This document shows positions 17,497-29,463 of a stretch of 56,255 bases of DNA, in pieces; the stretch's first letter is position 1, and every line of letters begins with the position of its first letter. Below the pieces are notes generated by a model that made no database searches, had not been told where the DNA came from, and was given only the letters and a program-made list of their open reading frames with translations. This DNA is from an uncultured Bacteroidales bacterium. Its GTDB lineage: Bacteria > Bacteroidota > Bacteroidia > Bacteroidales > UBA932. The translations under genes were made by a program, and so were the position numbers. The stretch is taken from NCBI GenBank assembly GCA_900320795.1, contig ONTQ01000008.1:3873-60127 (forward strand), read 5' to 3'.

Positions 17497-18228
17497 TCAC
17501 AGGATATAACCGACTTCTTTGAACCGATAGTATCTGAGCCGTTTCCCTTCCCGGATGCGGAGCCGTCCGTCGGCTTCTACCCCTTCGATGACGCCGGAGA
17601 ATTCCTCTCCGGTCAGAAGGTCGCGATAACGGGCCCTCACGCCCTTCTGGAAAAGGAGGGCTGAGTAGGATTCGATAAGGGATTCGCGCCGCTTTTCGTC
17701 AAAAAGAAGCGGAAGATGCTCCTCGAACAGAGCCACGAGACGTTCCAGGGCCGGTTCCAGGGCCATCTCTTTCCCCGTGCAAAGGGCCAGGGAGGTGGCA
17801 TTGGCCAGCTGTGGGAAAACGATCTGGTTGACATTCACGCCTACGCCGATAACGGAAGCGGCGACGCTGCTCCCCTGAAGGATGTTTTCGATGAGCACGC
17901 CACAGATTTTCTTCCGGCCCACATAGACGTCGTTGGGCCATTTTACCTGCGGCACCGAACCCTGTTCCTGCAGGAAGGATGCGACGGCATCGGAGATCAG
18001 ATAATTGAGCCAGTGTACCCCGGAGGCCGGAAGACATCCTTCCGGGAACTTGAGGACGATGCTGAAAGTGAGATTCTTGCCAGGCTCCGTGAACCAAGTA
18101 TTCCCCCGCTGACCCCGACCGGCCGTCTGCTCATAAGCCGCCAGGACCGTCCCGGAAGGATAATCCTCCAGATGGCGGAGCGCCTCGGAATTGGTGGAAT
18201 CTATGCTCGAAAGCCAGCGGATAGTCAT
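17497..18228 (-). CDS. birA: Biotin--[acetyl-CoA-carboxylase] ligase, single-function
   Basis: A 243-residue enzyme that activates biotin as biotinyl-AMP and attaches it to biotin carboxyl carrier proteins. Motifs: SIDSTNSEALRHL near the N-terminus, the adenylate loop AGRGQRGNTWFTEPGKNL, KWPNDVYVGRKKICGVLIE and VIGVGVNVNQ. There is no N-terminal helix-turn-helix domain, so it should not act as the BirA repressor. Its start overlaps the stop of the upstream metallo-hydrolase gene (ATGA), which suggests translational coupling. Confidence 0.93.
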   Translation of the reverse strand: MTIRWLSSIDSTNSEALRHLEDYPSGTVLAAYEQTAGRGQRGNTWFTEPGKNLTFSIVLKFPEGCLPASGVHWLNYLISDAVASFLQEQGSVPQVKWPNDVYVGRKKICGVLIENILQGSSVAASVIGVGVNVNQIVFPQLANATSLALCTGKEMALEPALERLVALFEEHLPLLFDEKRRESLIESYSALLFQKGVRARYRDLLTGEEFSGVIEGVEADGRLRIREGKRLRYYRFKEVGYIL

Positions 18229-18893
18229 TCTTCCGAAAGCGGTTCGTTAAACGGTTCCAGGAATGGATTGTACATGCCTTCCCGGGCAATGGAGGTAGGC
18301 TGCCCGTGACCGGGAATCACATCCGTTTCCCCGGGGAGGTTCAGCAATTTTTCCTTGATGGAGGCCATCAGGACATCGTAGTCCCCTCCAAAAAGGTCCG
18401 TACGGCCGATGCTGCCGGCAAAGAGGGTATCGCCGCTCAGGAGCAAGTTGTTTTCGGCCGAATAGTAGCAGACACCGCCGGGGGTATGGCCGGGCGTATG
18501 GATGACTGTCCAGGCGGTACCGGCCGTAGTGATGATGTCACCGTCGGCAATGGGGACTGTCGGGAAATCATGCTTGAGGAAAGAGAACGACTGCATGGCG
18601 TTCGCTCCGGTCGTCTTGTCCATGATATCCACGTCATCCGGATGCAGATAGACGGGGACCTGGTACCGGGCCAGAAACTTCTCCACGCCCCAGACATGGT
18701 CGAAATGGCCGTGCGTCAGGAGAATGGCGTCAGGCGTCAGGTGGCGGGACCCGATAAAATCGAAAAGTTCCCCGGCTCCATCGGACGATGACATGCCGGG
18801 ATCCACGACAGTACAAGTCTGCTGACCGTCTTTCCACAATACCACGCAGTTGGTTCCCAGGGGATTAAAAGTAAATATTCTGGAATGAAGCAT
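18225..18893 (-). CDS. Metallo-beta-lactamase-fold hydrolase (glyoxalase II-like)
   Basis: A 222-residue cytoplasmic hydrolase. The di-metal site is clear: THGHFDH at 60-66, a later HTPGHTPGGVCYY, the bridging aspartate in LLSGDTLF and the final histidine in VIPGHGQPT. The family includes hydroxyacylglutathione hydrolases and related thioesterases; the exact substrate cannot be told. It is the first gene of a two-gene unit with birA and has a good minus-strand promoter box 25 bases upstream. Confidence 0.9.
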   Translation of the reverse strand: MLHSRIFTFNPLGTNCVVLWKDGQQTCTVVDPGMSSSDGAGELFDFIGSRHLTPDAILLTHGHFDHVWGVEKFLARYQVPVYLHPDDVDIMDKTTGANAMQSFSFLKHDFPTVPIADGDIITTAGTAWTVIHTPGHTPGGVCYYSAENNLLLSGDTLFAGSIGRTDLFGGDYDVLMASIKEKLLNLPGETDVIPGHGQPTSIAREGMYNPFLEPFNEPLSEE

Positions 18894-18918
18894 TTCCGTA
18901 TCCTGTTTATTTCAATTG

Positions 18919-18926
18919 CAAATTTA
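18919..18926 (-). promoter_or_regulatory. -7 promoter box for the metallo-hydrolase/birA unit
   Basis: On the minus strand this reads TAAATTTG, a TAnnTTTG match, 25 bases before the start at 18893. Confidence 0.6.
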
Positions 18927-18938
18927 CGATAATTTTAC

Positions 18939-18946
18939 CAACTTTG
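18939..18946 (+). promoter_or_regulatory. Possible -7 box for first deoxynucleoside kinase
   Basis: CAACTTTG is one base off TAnnTTTG, 20 bases before the ATG at 18967, and lies back to back with the minus-strand box at 18919-18926. Confidence 0.4.
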
Positions 18947-18966
18947 TAGAATAAAGGACATGCGGT

Positions 18967-19578
18967 ATGCACATCGGAATCGCAGGAAATATCGGCAGCG
19001 GGAAAACCACGCTCACTACCCTTCTGGCACATCATTACGGATGGACGCCCAAATTCGAATCCGTCACCTACAATCCCTATCTGGCAGATTATTATGCCGA
19101 CATCAAACGATGGTCCTTCGCCCTGGAGATGTATTTCCTTCAGCAGCGCCTGCACGACACGCTGGAGATCGCCAAGTCCAAAGACGTCATCATCCAGGAC
19201 CGCACCCTCATGGAGGGCGTCCACATTTTTGTTGCCAACAACTACGCCCAGGGGAACCTCTCGGAAAGAGATTACAACACCTACATGGATACCTATAACG
19301 TGATGATGGAAGTCGTAAAGGAGCCGGATCTCCTGATCTATCTCCGCTCCAGCATCGAACACCTGGTGGCCCAGATCCAAAAGCGCGGAAGGGATTACGA
19401 GCAGTCCATCTCCATCGAGTATCTGGGCGGTCTCAATCAGCGGTACGAGCAGTGGATCGCCGCCTACAAGGGCAAGCTCATCATCATCGATGCCGACCAG
19501 CTGGACTTCCTGAACCGTCCGGAAGACTTCGCTACCATCACGGACCGCATCGACGCCGAGTTGTATGGTTTGTTCTAA
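18967..19578 (+). CDS. Deoxynucleoside kinase, copy 1
   Basis: A 203-residue dNK-family kinase that salvages deoxynucleosides to monophosphates. The P-loop is GNIGSGKTTL (7-16). The substrate site carries FESV near 35 and IIQDRTLMEGVHIF near 73-86, with the DR pair typical of dNKs, and YLRSSIEHLVAQIQKRGRDYE includes the lid arginines. A paralogue follows 32 bases downstream. The kinase for deoxyguanosine or deoxyadenosine in lactobacilli is a heterodimer of two such paralogues; whether these two pair is inference. The start at 18967 gives MHIGIAGNIGSGK, matching the second copy exactly in layout. Confidence 0.9.
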   Translation: MHIGIAGNIGSGKTTLTTLLAHHYGWTPKFESVTYNPYLADYYADIKRWSFALEMYFLQQRLHDTLEIAKSKDVIIQDRTLMEGVHIFVANNYAQGNLSERDYNTYMDTYNVMMEVVKEPDLLIYLRSSIEHLVAQIQKRGRDYEQSISIEYLGGLNQRYEQWIAAYKGKLIIIDADQLDFLNRPEDFATITDRIDAELYGLF

Positions 19579-19583
19579 ATGAT

Positions 19584-19591
19584 TATCTTTG
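19584..19591 (+). promoter_or_regulatory. -7 promoter box for second deoxynucleoside kinase
   Basis: TATCTTTG lies just after the copy 1 stop and 19 bases before the copy 2 ATG, so the second kinase can be expressed independently. Confidence 0.65.
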
Positions 19592-19610
19592 TGAATCTAA
19601 TTACTGAATT

Positions 19611-20231
19611 ATGCATATAGCGATCGCAGGCAATATCGGCAGCGGGAAAACAACCCTCACCAAAATGCTGGCCGCCCACTATGGCTGGACGCCCAAATTC
19701 GAATCGGTGGATTTCAACCCCTATCTTGCAGACTTTTACGAAGACATGGAGCGCTGGTCGTTCAATCTCCAGATCTACTTTCTGAACAAACGTTTTCAGG
19801 ACGTTGTGGAAATCTCCAAGCACCAGGAAGTCATTATCCAGGACCGCACCATCTACGAGGATGCCCGCATTTTCGCCCCCAACCTACACGCCATGGGGCT
19901 CATGTCCACCCGGGATTTCGAGAATTACAGCGACTTGTTCGACCTCATGATGTCCCTGGTGAACCCGCCGGATCTTCTGATCTACCTCCGCTCCAGCATC
20001 CCCAACCTCATCGCCCAGATCCAGAAGCGCGGCCGCGAGTACGAGCGCTCCATCCGCATCGACTACATCACCGGCCTCAACCAGCGTTATGAAGACTGGA
20101 TCAAGGACTACAAGGCCCGCCTGCTCATCGTGGATGTGGACCATGTCAAATTTGAAAACCATCCGGAAGATTTCCAGTTCATCACCGACAAGATCGATGC
20201 GGAACTCTACGGTCTCTTCCCTGCAGAATAA
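19611..20231 (+). CDS. Deoxynucleoside kinase, copy 2
   Basis: A 206-residue paralogue of the preceding gene. Shared features are MHIAIAGNIGSGKTTLTKML, WTPKFESVDFNPYLADFYED, VIIQDRTIYEDARIFAPNLH, DLLIYLRSSIPNLIAQIQ and the C-terminal DAELYGLF. The differences concentrate after the DRT motif (IYEDARIF against LMEGVHIF), which is where dNKs contact the base, so the two probably prefer different nucleosides. It has its own promoter box and is followed 30 bases later by an acyl-CoA ligase gene. Confidence 0.9.
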   Translation: MHIAIAGNIGSGKTTLTKMLAAHYGWTPKFESVDFNPYLADFYEDMERWSFNLQIYFLNKRFQDVVEISKHQEVIIQDRTIYEDARIFAPNLHAMGLMSTRDFENYSDLFDLMMSLVNPPDLLIYLRSSIPNLIAQIQKRGREYERSIRIDYITGLNQRYEDWIKDYKARLLIVDVDHVKFENHPEDFQFITDKIDAELYGLFPAE

Positions 20232-20261
20232 TTATAAACCTAAAACCGAAACCTCTGTGTC

Positions 20262-22187
20262 ATGGCAGAAAGAATCACCATCATCGACTTTGTAGAAAAG
20301 TACTCCCACAAATATGAGAACCACCCGTATCTCCGTGAGAAGATCAACGGAAAATGGACGGAAATTACCCAGGGGCAGACCCGTGAAATGGCCTATCGCA
20401 TCGGCGCCGGCCTCATGTCGCTGGGGCTCAAGAAGGGAGACAAGATCGCCCTGCTGTCCGAGAGCCGTGCCATGTGGATCCTGGCCGAGCTGGGTGCCCT
20501 GTACGCCGGAGCCACCGATGTTCCCCTGTCCGTAAACCTGGGAGAAGGCAAAGACCTGGTGTTCCGCATCAACCACTCGGAAGCCAAATGGATCCTCGTT
20601 TCCGGTAACCACCTGCCCAAGATCCGCGCCATCCTGCCGGAATGCCCGGCCGTGGAGAAAGTCATCGTCTTTGACGACACCGCCTTCGATTATGACAAAC
20701 TGGGCGAAAAGGAAATCCGCATGAGCGAGATCCAGAAGATGGGTGACGAGTTCCTCAAGGCCCACCGTCCCGAATTCGAGGCCCGCTACAAATCCATCGG
20801 CCCGGACGACTATGCCAATATTTCCTATACCTCCGGCACCACGGCCGACCCGAAGGGCATTCTTCTGACCCACCGCAACTACACGGCCAATGTGGAACAG
20901 GGCAACTCCGTCATCAGCATCGACGAGGGTGAAGTGATGCTCATCATCCTTCCGCTGGACCACTGCTTCGCCCATGTGGCCGGCATGTACACCATGATGA
21001 TTTACGGCGGCTCCATCGCCTTCGTGCCCATCGGCAAAAACGCCTTGGCAACGCTCCGCAATGTTCCCACCGCCATCAGCGAGGTTCGTCCGCACGTGAT
21101 GCTTTCGGTGCCTGCCCTGGCCCGCAACTTCAAGAAGAACATCGAGGCAGGCATCAAGAAAAAGGGACCCAAGGTGGAGAAACTCTTCCATTTTGCCGTC
21201 AAGAACGCCATCAAGTACAACAAGGAATACTACAACCGCGGCACCGGCGGAACAGCCTGGCGCAAACCGCTCGTCGACCTCTTCGACAAAATCCTGTTCA
21301 AGCAGGTCCGCGAGAGCTTCGGCGGCCGCATGCGTTTCTTCGTAGGCGGCGGCGCCCTGCTTGACATCGAACTGCAGCGCTTCTTCTGCGCCGTGGGTAT
21401 GCCCATGTTCCAGGGCTATGGCCTTACCGAAGCGACGCCCATTATCTGCGCCAACTCGGAGGGACACGCCCGCTTCGGCTCTTCCGGCCGTATCGTCCGA
21501 CCCATGGACTGCGTCATCCTGGATGCCGAAGGCAGGGAAGTGCCCCACGGCACCAAGGGTGAGATTGTCATCCGCGGTGAAAATGTGATGGCCGGCTACT
21601 GGAAGAACCCCAAGGCCACGGCCGATACCGTCATCGACGGCTGGCTCCACACCGGAGACATGGGGTACATCTGCCCCGAAGACCCGGACTTCCTGTATGT
21701 CGTAGGTCGTTTCAAGAGCCTGCTCATCTCTTCCGACGGTGAGAAGTATTCCCCCGAAGGCTTCGAGGACAACTTCACCGAAACCTCCAAGTGGGTGAAC
21801 GCCTGTGTGCTCCACAACAACCAGAAGCCGTACTGCGTGGCCTTGGTGGTCCCGGAGATGAACGCCCTTGGCGATGCCTGCCAGAAACGCGGTCTGGACG
21901 CGGCCAGCGAAGAAGGCAAGAAATACATGCTGGACCTTATCCAGGCCGATGTGGACACCTACAAGAAAGGCGGCAAACACGAGGGAATGTTCCCGGAACG
22001 CTGGCTGCCCAGCGCCATCGGCATCTGTGACGAGGAATTCACCATCGCCAACAAGATGATGAACTCTACCATGAAGATTGTACGCGGCAAGGTGGAAGAG
22101 CACTATGCCAGCCTCCTGGATTACCTCTACACCACCGAAGGCAAAGACATTCACAATGCCCGCAACCTGAAAGCACTCACTAAATGA
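20262..22187 (+). CDS. Long-chain fatty acid--CoA ligase (AMP-forming)
   Basis: A 641-residue ANL-superfamily enzyme that activates fatty acids as acyl-AMP and then acyl-CoA. Motifs: YTSGTTADPKGILLTH beginning at Tyr189 (phosphate-binding loop), FQGYGLTEATPIIC (adenylate site), GWLHTGDMGYI, VGRFKSLLISSDGEKYSPEG (hinge and aspartate/arginine region), and a C-terminal TMKIVRGKVEEHY. It resembles the long-chain FadD15/FACL type with a long central insertion (about 285-345). The stop overlaps the ATG of the GNAT gene (ATGA). Confidence 0.92.
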   Translation: MAERITIIDFVEKYSHKYENHPYLREKINGKWTEITQGQTREMAYRIGAGLMSLGLKKGDKIALLSESRAMWILAELGALYAGATDVPLSVNLGEGKDLVFRINHSEAKWILVSGNHLPKIRAILPECPAVEKVIVFDDTAFDYDKLGEKEIRMSEIQKMGDEFLKAHRPEFEARYKSIGPDDYANISYTSGTTADPKGILLTHRNYTANVEQGNSVISIDEGEVMLIILPLDHCFAHVAGMYTMMIYGGSIAFVPIGKNALATLRNVPTAISEVRPHVMLSVPALARNFKKNIEAGIKKKGPKVEKLFHFAVKNAIKYNKEYYNRGTGGTAWRKPLVDLFDKILFKQVRESFGGRMRFFVGGGALLDIELQRFFCAVGMPMFQGYGLTEATPIICANSEGHARFGSSGRIVRPMDCVILDAEGREVPHGTKGEIVIRGENVMAGYWKNPKATADTVIDGWLHTGDMGYICPEDPDFLYVVGRFKSLLISSDGEKYSPEGFEDNFTETSKWVNACVLHNNQKPYCVALVVPEMNALGDACQKRGLDAASEEGKKYMLDLIQADVDTYKKGGKHEGMFPERWLPSAIGICDEEFTIANKMMNSTMKIVRGKVEEHYASLLDYLYTTEGKDIHNARNLKALTK

Positions 22188-22672
22188 TTATAAGACAGGC
22201 TATTACGGCGGACACCACCGCCATTATGGCCGTTTTGGAAGCTGCCCGGGGCATCATGCGTGCCTCGGGCAATCCCTTTCAATGGCCGGATGGCTACCCC
22301 ACACAGGCCATGATCGAGGAGGACCTTGCCAACGGTGTCGGGCAGGTCTTTGAAGAGGATGGGGGCGTTGTGGGCTATTTTGCCTGCATTCCGGGGCCGG
22401 ATCCCACTTATTCCTACATCGAGGACGGTGCCTGGCTGGATGACACCCTCCCCTATTATGTGATTCATCGCATCGCCTCCTTCCCGGAAGTCCACGGCAT
22501 CTTCAAGGGAATCATGGAATACGCCGGCCATCTCACCGGCAACATCCGTATCGACACGCACAAAGACAACCGCATCATGCAGCACGCGCTGGAAAAGCAC
22601 GGTTTCACCTACTGCGGAATCATCTATCTCCGCAGCGGCGCCCCCCGTTTGGCCTACCAAAGGATGCGATAG
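22184..22672 (+). CDS. GNAT-family N-acetyltransferase
   Basis: A 162-residue acetyltransferase. The N-terminal MIIRQAITADTTAIMAVLEAAR is the usual GNAT opening; further on, VHGIFKGIMEYA and NIRIDTHKDNRIMQHALEKHGFTYCGIIYL match the acetyl-CoA binding and C-terminal strand-helix pattern. The pyrophosphate-binding Q/RxxGxG/A loop is degenerate. Substrate unknown. It is translationally coupled to the acyl-CoA ligase by an ATGA overlap. Confidence 0.85.
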   Translation: MIIRQAITADTTAIMAVLEAARGIMRASGNPFQWPDGYPTQAMIEEDLANGVGQVFEEDGGVVGYFACIPGPDPTYSYIEDGAWLDDTLPYYVIHRIASFPEVHGIFKGIMEYAGHLTGNIRIDTHKDNRIMQHALEKHGFTYCGIIYLRSGAPRLAYQRMR

Positions 22673-22699
22673 GTAATTGCAGGGGCGGGAGAAAATGAG

Positions 22700-22707
22700 T
22701 ATCTTTG
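22700..22707 (+). promoter_or_regulatory. -7 promoter box for uvrA, very close to the start codon
   Basis: TATCTTTG ends only 7 bases before the uvrA ATG (22715). With the usual Bacteroidetes spacing, transcription would begin 0-4 bases before the ATG, giving a near-leaderless mRNA. Confidence 0.65.
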
Positions 22708-22714
22708 TGGTCCC

Positions 22715-25507
<2,793 letters not shown>

Positions 25508-25522
25508 GTGTCCCTTCCAATA

Positions 25523-27196
25523 CTATAGCGTTTGTCCGCCGATGAATTCCCGCATAATGGAAGTGGGCGGGATGGCGTCGATTTCGGCAGGCTGGAGGGC
25601 AACGATATAGGAGAGGAACTTCAGCAGGCGCACCGCCTCGGCATAGGCCGGAGAAGAAGGCAGGATGCGGCGCAGAAGGGGTTCGGCAAAGTATCTCAGC
25701 AGCGGAAGTTCATACAGGAGGGCCGTGTTGAACTGGGCATCGGCATTCTCCTGGAAGGGGAAAATATAACGGTTCTCCCCCCTCCGCACCGAAGGCCAGC
25801 GAAGAATGGTTTCCTCGGGAGAAATGCCCCGCACGCGGTTGTCCCGCACCATGCGGCGCAGCAGCCGGTTATCGGTCGTGGAGATGCAGCAGTTCTCGTC
25901 CAGTTTCAGCGAAGTGAGGGCCGATGCATATATGCGGAAGATGCGACTCTGGTCCACAGTGGGCACCATGGCCGGATCCAAGGCATGGATGCCTTCCATG
26001 ATGAGGATGTCATTCTCATCTAAATGCATCATCTTACCCTCGAAGAAAGGCTTTCCCTGCTTGAAATCGTATCGGGGCAGTTCCACTTCCCCGCCGGAGA
26101 GAAGGGTGTTCAGGTGATCTCCCAGCAACTCCAGATCCATGGCTTCCAGGGCCTCGAAATCGTAATGGCCGAATTCGTCCTTGGGCGTACGTTCCCTGGA
26201 AACGAAATAGTTGTCCAGCTCAATTACTTTCGGATTCATTTCCTTCACCATGCACTGCTGGGCCAGCCGGAGGGAAGAGGAAGTCTTTCCGCTGGAGGAA
26301 GGACCGGCCAGAAAGACAATCTTCACCTTGTCGCGGACAGCATAGACCTTATCGGCCAAATCGGCATAGCCGCGCTCCTGCCGGGCCTCGCAGAGATTGA
26401 TGAGACTCACGGCCCCGCCATTGAGAAGCCGCCGGTTGAGGGCGCCGACGCTCACCACACCCGTAGCCTTGCACCAGTATCCGTACTCCTTCAGGGTCAC
26501 GGTAAGTTTTTTCTGCTTATGCCGGGGGATGGTCCGCGTGATATCTTCGTCAGATGGATACTGGAGACAGAATCCATGGTGGAAAGGCATGAGGTCGAAG
26601 ACCTTCAGACAGCCGGTGGAAGGCACCAGCGGGCCGTAGAAATTGTCGGCCACGCCGTCCAGGTAATACACTGAGCAGAACGCCCTCCCAAGAGATTCCT
26701 GCAAGGCAGCCTTCAGAGGCTGGTTCTGGGCGCGGAATATGGCGATGGCTTCCTCGGAAGAGAGTTTCTTCCTGGTAAAGGGGAGATCCAGAGAGACCAG
26801 CCGGCGCATCTCCTCGCGGATGCGGAGGATATCCTCATCGGCAACGTGCTCTGCGCGGAACTTACAATAGAGCCCGCTGGGAAGTGAATGATTGATTTTT
26901 AACAACTTGTCCGGAAAAAGATTCCTTACCGCACGCTGCAGCAGGAAACTGAGCGAACGCAGGTAACAGCGTCTGCCTTCCGGATTGTTGTATCCGATGA
27001 ATTCCACCTTGTGCGGGAAGAACACCTGAAAATCCAGGGACTTGAGTTCGTGGTCCACCAGGGCGGAGAGCACCGGGTACTCTTTTCCGCTTACAGGGTC
27101 TTTGACGGTTTCCGGAGCAACAGAGGACAATCGGCCCCCAAGGGGAAGGTCGTAGGTTTTCCCGTCATTCAGGCAGGTTATCGTAATGGTTTCCAT
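25523..27196 (-). CDS. Uridine-kinase-like nucleoside kinase with TGS/ThrRS-like N-terminus
   Basis: A 557-residue protein. The N-terminal part resembles the TGS and second additional domains of threonyl-tRNA synthetase (ITCLNDGKTYDLPLGGRL; later GLYCKFRAEHVADEDILRIREEMRRLVSLDLPF and YYLDGVADNFYGPLVPSTG). The C-terminal half is a phosphoribulokinase/uridine kinase domain with P-loop LAGPSSSGKTSSS (Lys304) and ELDNYFV, YDFEALEAMDLE and ILIMEGIHALDP. This fused architecture recurs in Bacteroidetes and Firmicutes as 'nucleoside kinase'; the role of the synthetase-like part is unknown to me. It is the last gene of the starch enzyme unit, 3 bases after the GH97 stop. Confidence 0.9.
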   Translation of the reverse strand: METITITCLNDGKTYDLPLGGRLSSVAPETVKDPVSGKEYPVLSALVDHELKSLDFQVFFPHKVEFIGYNNPEGRRCYLRSLSFLLQRAVRNLFPDKLLKINHSLPSGLYCKFRAEHVADEDILRIREEMRRLVSLDLPFTRKKLSSEEAIAIFRAQNQPLKAALQESLGRAFCSVYYLDGVADNFYGPLVPSTGCLKVFDLMPFHHGFCLQYPSDEDITRTIPRHKQKKLTVTLKEYGYWCKATGVVSVGALNRRLLNGGAVSLINLCEARQERGYADLADKVYAVRDKVKIVFLAGPSSSGKTSSSLRLAQQCMVKEMNPKVIELDNYFVSRERTPKDEFGHYDFEALEAMDLELLGDHLNTLLSGGEVELPRYDFKQGKPFFEGKMMHLDENDILIMEGIHALDPAMVPTVDQSRIFRIYASALTSLKLDENCCISTTDNRLLRRMVRDNRVRGISPEETILRWPSVRRGENRYIFPFQENADAQFNTALLYELPLLRYFAEPLLRRILPSSPAYAEAVRLLKFLSYIVALQPAEIDAIPPTSIMREFIGGQTL

Positions 27197-27199
27197 GGG

Positions 27200-29458
27200 C
27201 TATTTTTCTCTCAGGGACAGGGCGAATCCACCGGCACGGGCCATACGCACGGTCACGGAATCGGCCGATGTATAAGTGGCTTTGGTAATGGTGTAGGCCT
27301 GGGGATTGGTATCGTAGTCGGCGTCGGGGGCGTCGGCATACAGGGTGGCTTCATAAGTGACGCCGGGTTTCAGGAAGTCCAGTTTCACCGTCACCTCACG
27401 GGCATTCTCGTCGGTGATACCGCCCACATACCAGACATCATGCGCCTTGGCTTTGGCCAGATCCTTGGCCGTAGCATTCTCCGGCAGGGCGTACACAAAC
27501 CGGGCCGCATTGGTTATCATGTCCTTACGGGCATCCGGCAGGGTGGCCGTACTCTCAGCAGCCGCATTCAGCGTAGAGAGTTTGGGATGACGGGCCGTCA
27601 CGATATAGGCGCCCGGTTCGGCCTCCAGATACAGGCTCTTGTCCCAGTCCACCGCCACGTCCTTGATGAACTGGAAGGCGTCCATGAAGCGGGCATAGTG
27701 TTCGGGAAGGTCGGCAGCCATCTGCAACGGGCTGTAGAAGGTCACATAGAGGCCCAACTGGTTGCAGAGGGTGTGGTGCATGCGCTGATGGTCGGTAGGA
27801 CAGTTCTTGGACATGTCCATCTCGAAGATGCCGGGGGTGAAGTCCATGGGACCGCCCTGCAGGCGCGTGAAGGGGAAGATGGTGGTGTGACCGGGCTGGA
27901 TGGTGCCGCGGAACTCCGTTCCCATGGCGCTCTCGTTCCCAATCATGTTGGGCCAGGTCCGGCACAAACCGGTGGGACGCACAGCCTCGTGGGCATTCAC
28001 CATGATATGGTGTTTGGCAGCCTCCACAATGGCATGGTGGTAGTGATTGATGAGCGCCTGGCTGTAATGGTGCTCGCCGTAAGGGATGATGGCGCCCACG
28101 TAACCGCTCTTCACGGCATTGTAGCCGTACTTGTTCATGAGGGTATAGGCCTGTTCCATCCAGCGCTCGTAATTGAGGGTGGAAGAGGAGGTTTCATGAT
28201 GCATGATAAGGCGGAGACCCTTCTCGTGTGCATACTCGTTCAGGTACGGGAGGTCGAAGTCCGGATACGGGGTCACGAAGTCGAAGACACGGTCTTTCTG
28301 GTGGCCGTACCAGTCTTCCCAGCCCTCGTTCCATCCTTCGATGAGGATGCCGTCGAAACCGTTTTCAGCCGCGAAATCAATATAGCGGCACACATTTTCC
28401 GTATTGGCACCATGGCGGCCGTGAGGCTTGGAGGCGGCATAATCCGTGACACCCAACTGTACGGAAGGATAATCGTGGGTATAGGACCACTCGCTCTTGC
28501 CGGTAATCATCTCCCACCAGACACCCATGTATTTCACGGGATGAATCCAGGAGACATCGTCCAGGGCACAGGGGTCATTGAGGTTCAGGATCAGACGGGA
28601 AGCCAACACCTCGGTGGCGCTGCCGCACACCATCACCGAGCGCCAGGGCGTCTTACAAGGGGCTTGCATACGGCCCTTCACGCCCTCGGCATCGGGAGTA
28701 AGGTTGGTCGAAAAGACAAACTTCTTGTCGTCCAAATCCAGATGGATGGTGGGATAATCCAGGACGGCAGCCTCGTGGATATTGATATACAGGCCTTCAG
28801 CGGTTTTCATCTGAAGGGCCGTCTGTACGGAAGTGGGGGCCAGCGGAGTCTGCGGAGAGCCGCCGGACGGACGCACCGCCGCTGAAAGACCGCCGATCTG
28901 CGAAAGACGAGACTCCGTAGGACAGAACTCCTGGGTGGAATAGTCCCCGGGAATCCACCAGGCGGTGTGGTCGCCGGTCATGGCAAATTCGGTCAGTTCT
29001 TCCTTAATTTTGAAATACGTGAGTTTGTTTTCCAGCGGGAACTCATAGCGGAAGCCCAGTCCGTCGTCGTACAGACGGAAACGGATGCACATCACTTCCC
29101 CGGCTTCACGTTCCAGGGAGACCAGCATTTCGTTGTAGTGGTTGCGAATCTGAGCCTCTTCTCCCCACACCGGTTCCCAGGTTTCGTCAAAACTGTTGTA
29201 ACTCACGTTGGTGAGCGAGAAACCGTCCTTCAGGTTATCTTCTTCCCCGAAGAGCTCGAATCCCAGCCGGGAAGGGAGGATGACATCGGCCCCGTCCCTG
29301 GAGAGAGCATACATGGGGATGCCATCCACCACGTCCATTTTCAGTTCCAGACGGCCGTCCGGGCTCTTGAGGGTATTTCCTTGCAAAGATTTTACTTGGG
29401 AGCCGGAACAGGCCACAAGTGCCAGCGCAGCCGCTGCGAGTACTGCCAACTTTTTCAT
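27200..29458 (-). CDS. susB: GH97 alpha-glucosidase, SusB type
   Basis: A 752-residue glycoside hydrolase. A lipoprotein-type signal ends LALVAC (Cys17). An N-terminal beta-sandwich follows (SLQGNTLKSPDGRLELKMDV), then a (beta/alpha)8 barrel with GILIEGWNEGWEDW, where Glu374 falls at a catalytic glutamate position of SusB, and HETSSSTLNYERWMEQAY and ANMIGNES-type segments (MVNAHEAVRPTGLCRTWPN). The glutamate version of this motif indicates the inverting alpha-glucosidase branch rather than the retaining galactosidase branch. It should release glucose from starch-derived oligosaccharides. It sits between a neopullulanase-like gene (5 bases) and a nucleoside kinase (3 bases). Confidence 0.93.
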   Translation of the reverse strand: MKKLAVLAAAALALVACSGSQVKSLQGNTLKSPDGRLELKMDVVDGIPMYALSRDGADVILPSRLGFELFGEEDNLKDGFSLTNVSYNSFDETWEPVWGEEAQIRNHYNEMLVSLEREAGEVMCIRFRLYDDGLGFRYEFPLENKLTYFKIKEELTEFAMTGDHTAWWIPGDYSTQEFCPTESRLSQIGGLSAAVRPSGGSPQTPLAPTSVQTALQMKTAEGLYINIHEAAVLDYPTIHLDLDDKKFVFSTNLTPDAEGVKGRMQAPCKTPWRSVMVCGSATEVLASRLILNLNDPCALDDVSWIHPVKYMGVWWEMITGKSEWSYTHDYPSVQLGVTDYAASKPHGRHGANTENVCRYIDFAAENGFDGILIEGWNEGWEDWYGHQKDRVFDFVTPYPDFDLPYLNEYAHEKGLRLIMHHETSSSTLNYERWMEQAYTLMNKYGYNAVKSGYVGAIIPYGEHHYSQALINHYHHAIVEAAKHHIMVNAHEAVRPTGLCRTWPNMIGNESAMGTEFRGTIQPGHTTIFPFTRLQGGPMDFTPGIFEMDMSKNCPTDHQRMHHTLCNQLGLYVTFYSPLQMAADLPEHYARFMDAFQFIKDVAVDWDKSLYLEAEPGAYIVTARHPKLSTLNAAAESTATLPDARKDMITNAARFVYALPENATAKDLAKAKAHDVWYVGGITDENAREVTVKLDFLKPGVTYEATLYADAPDADYDTNPQAYTITKATYTSADSVTVRMARAGGFALSLREK

Positions 29459-29463
29459 ATCCT

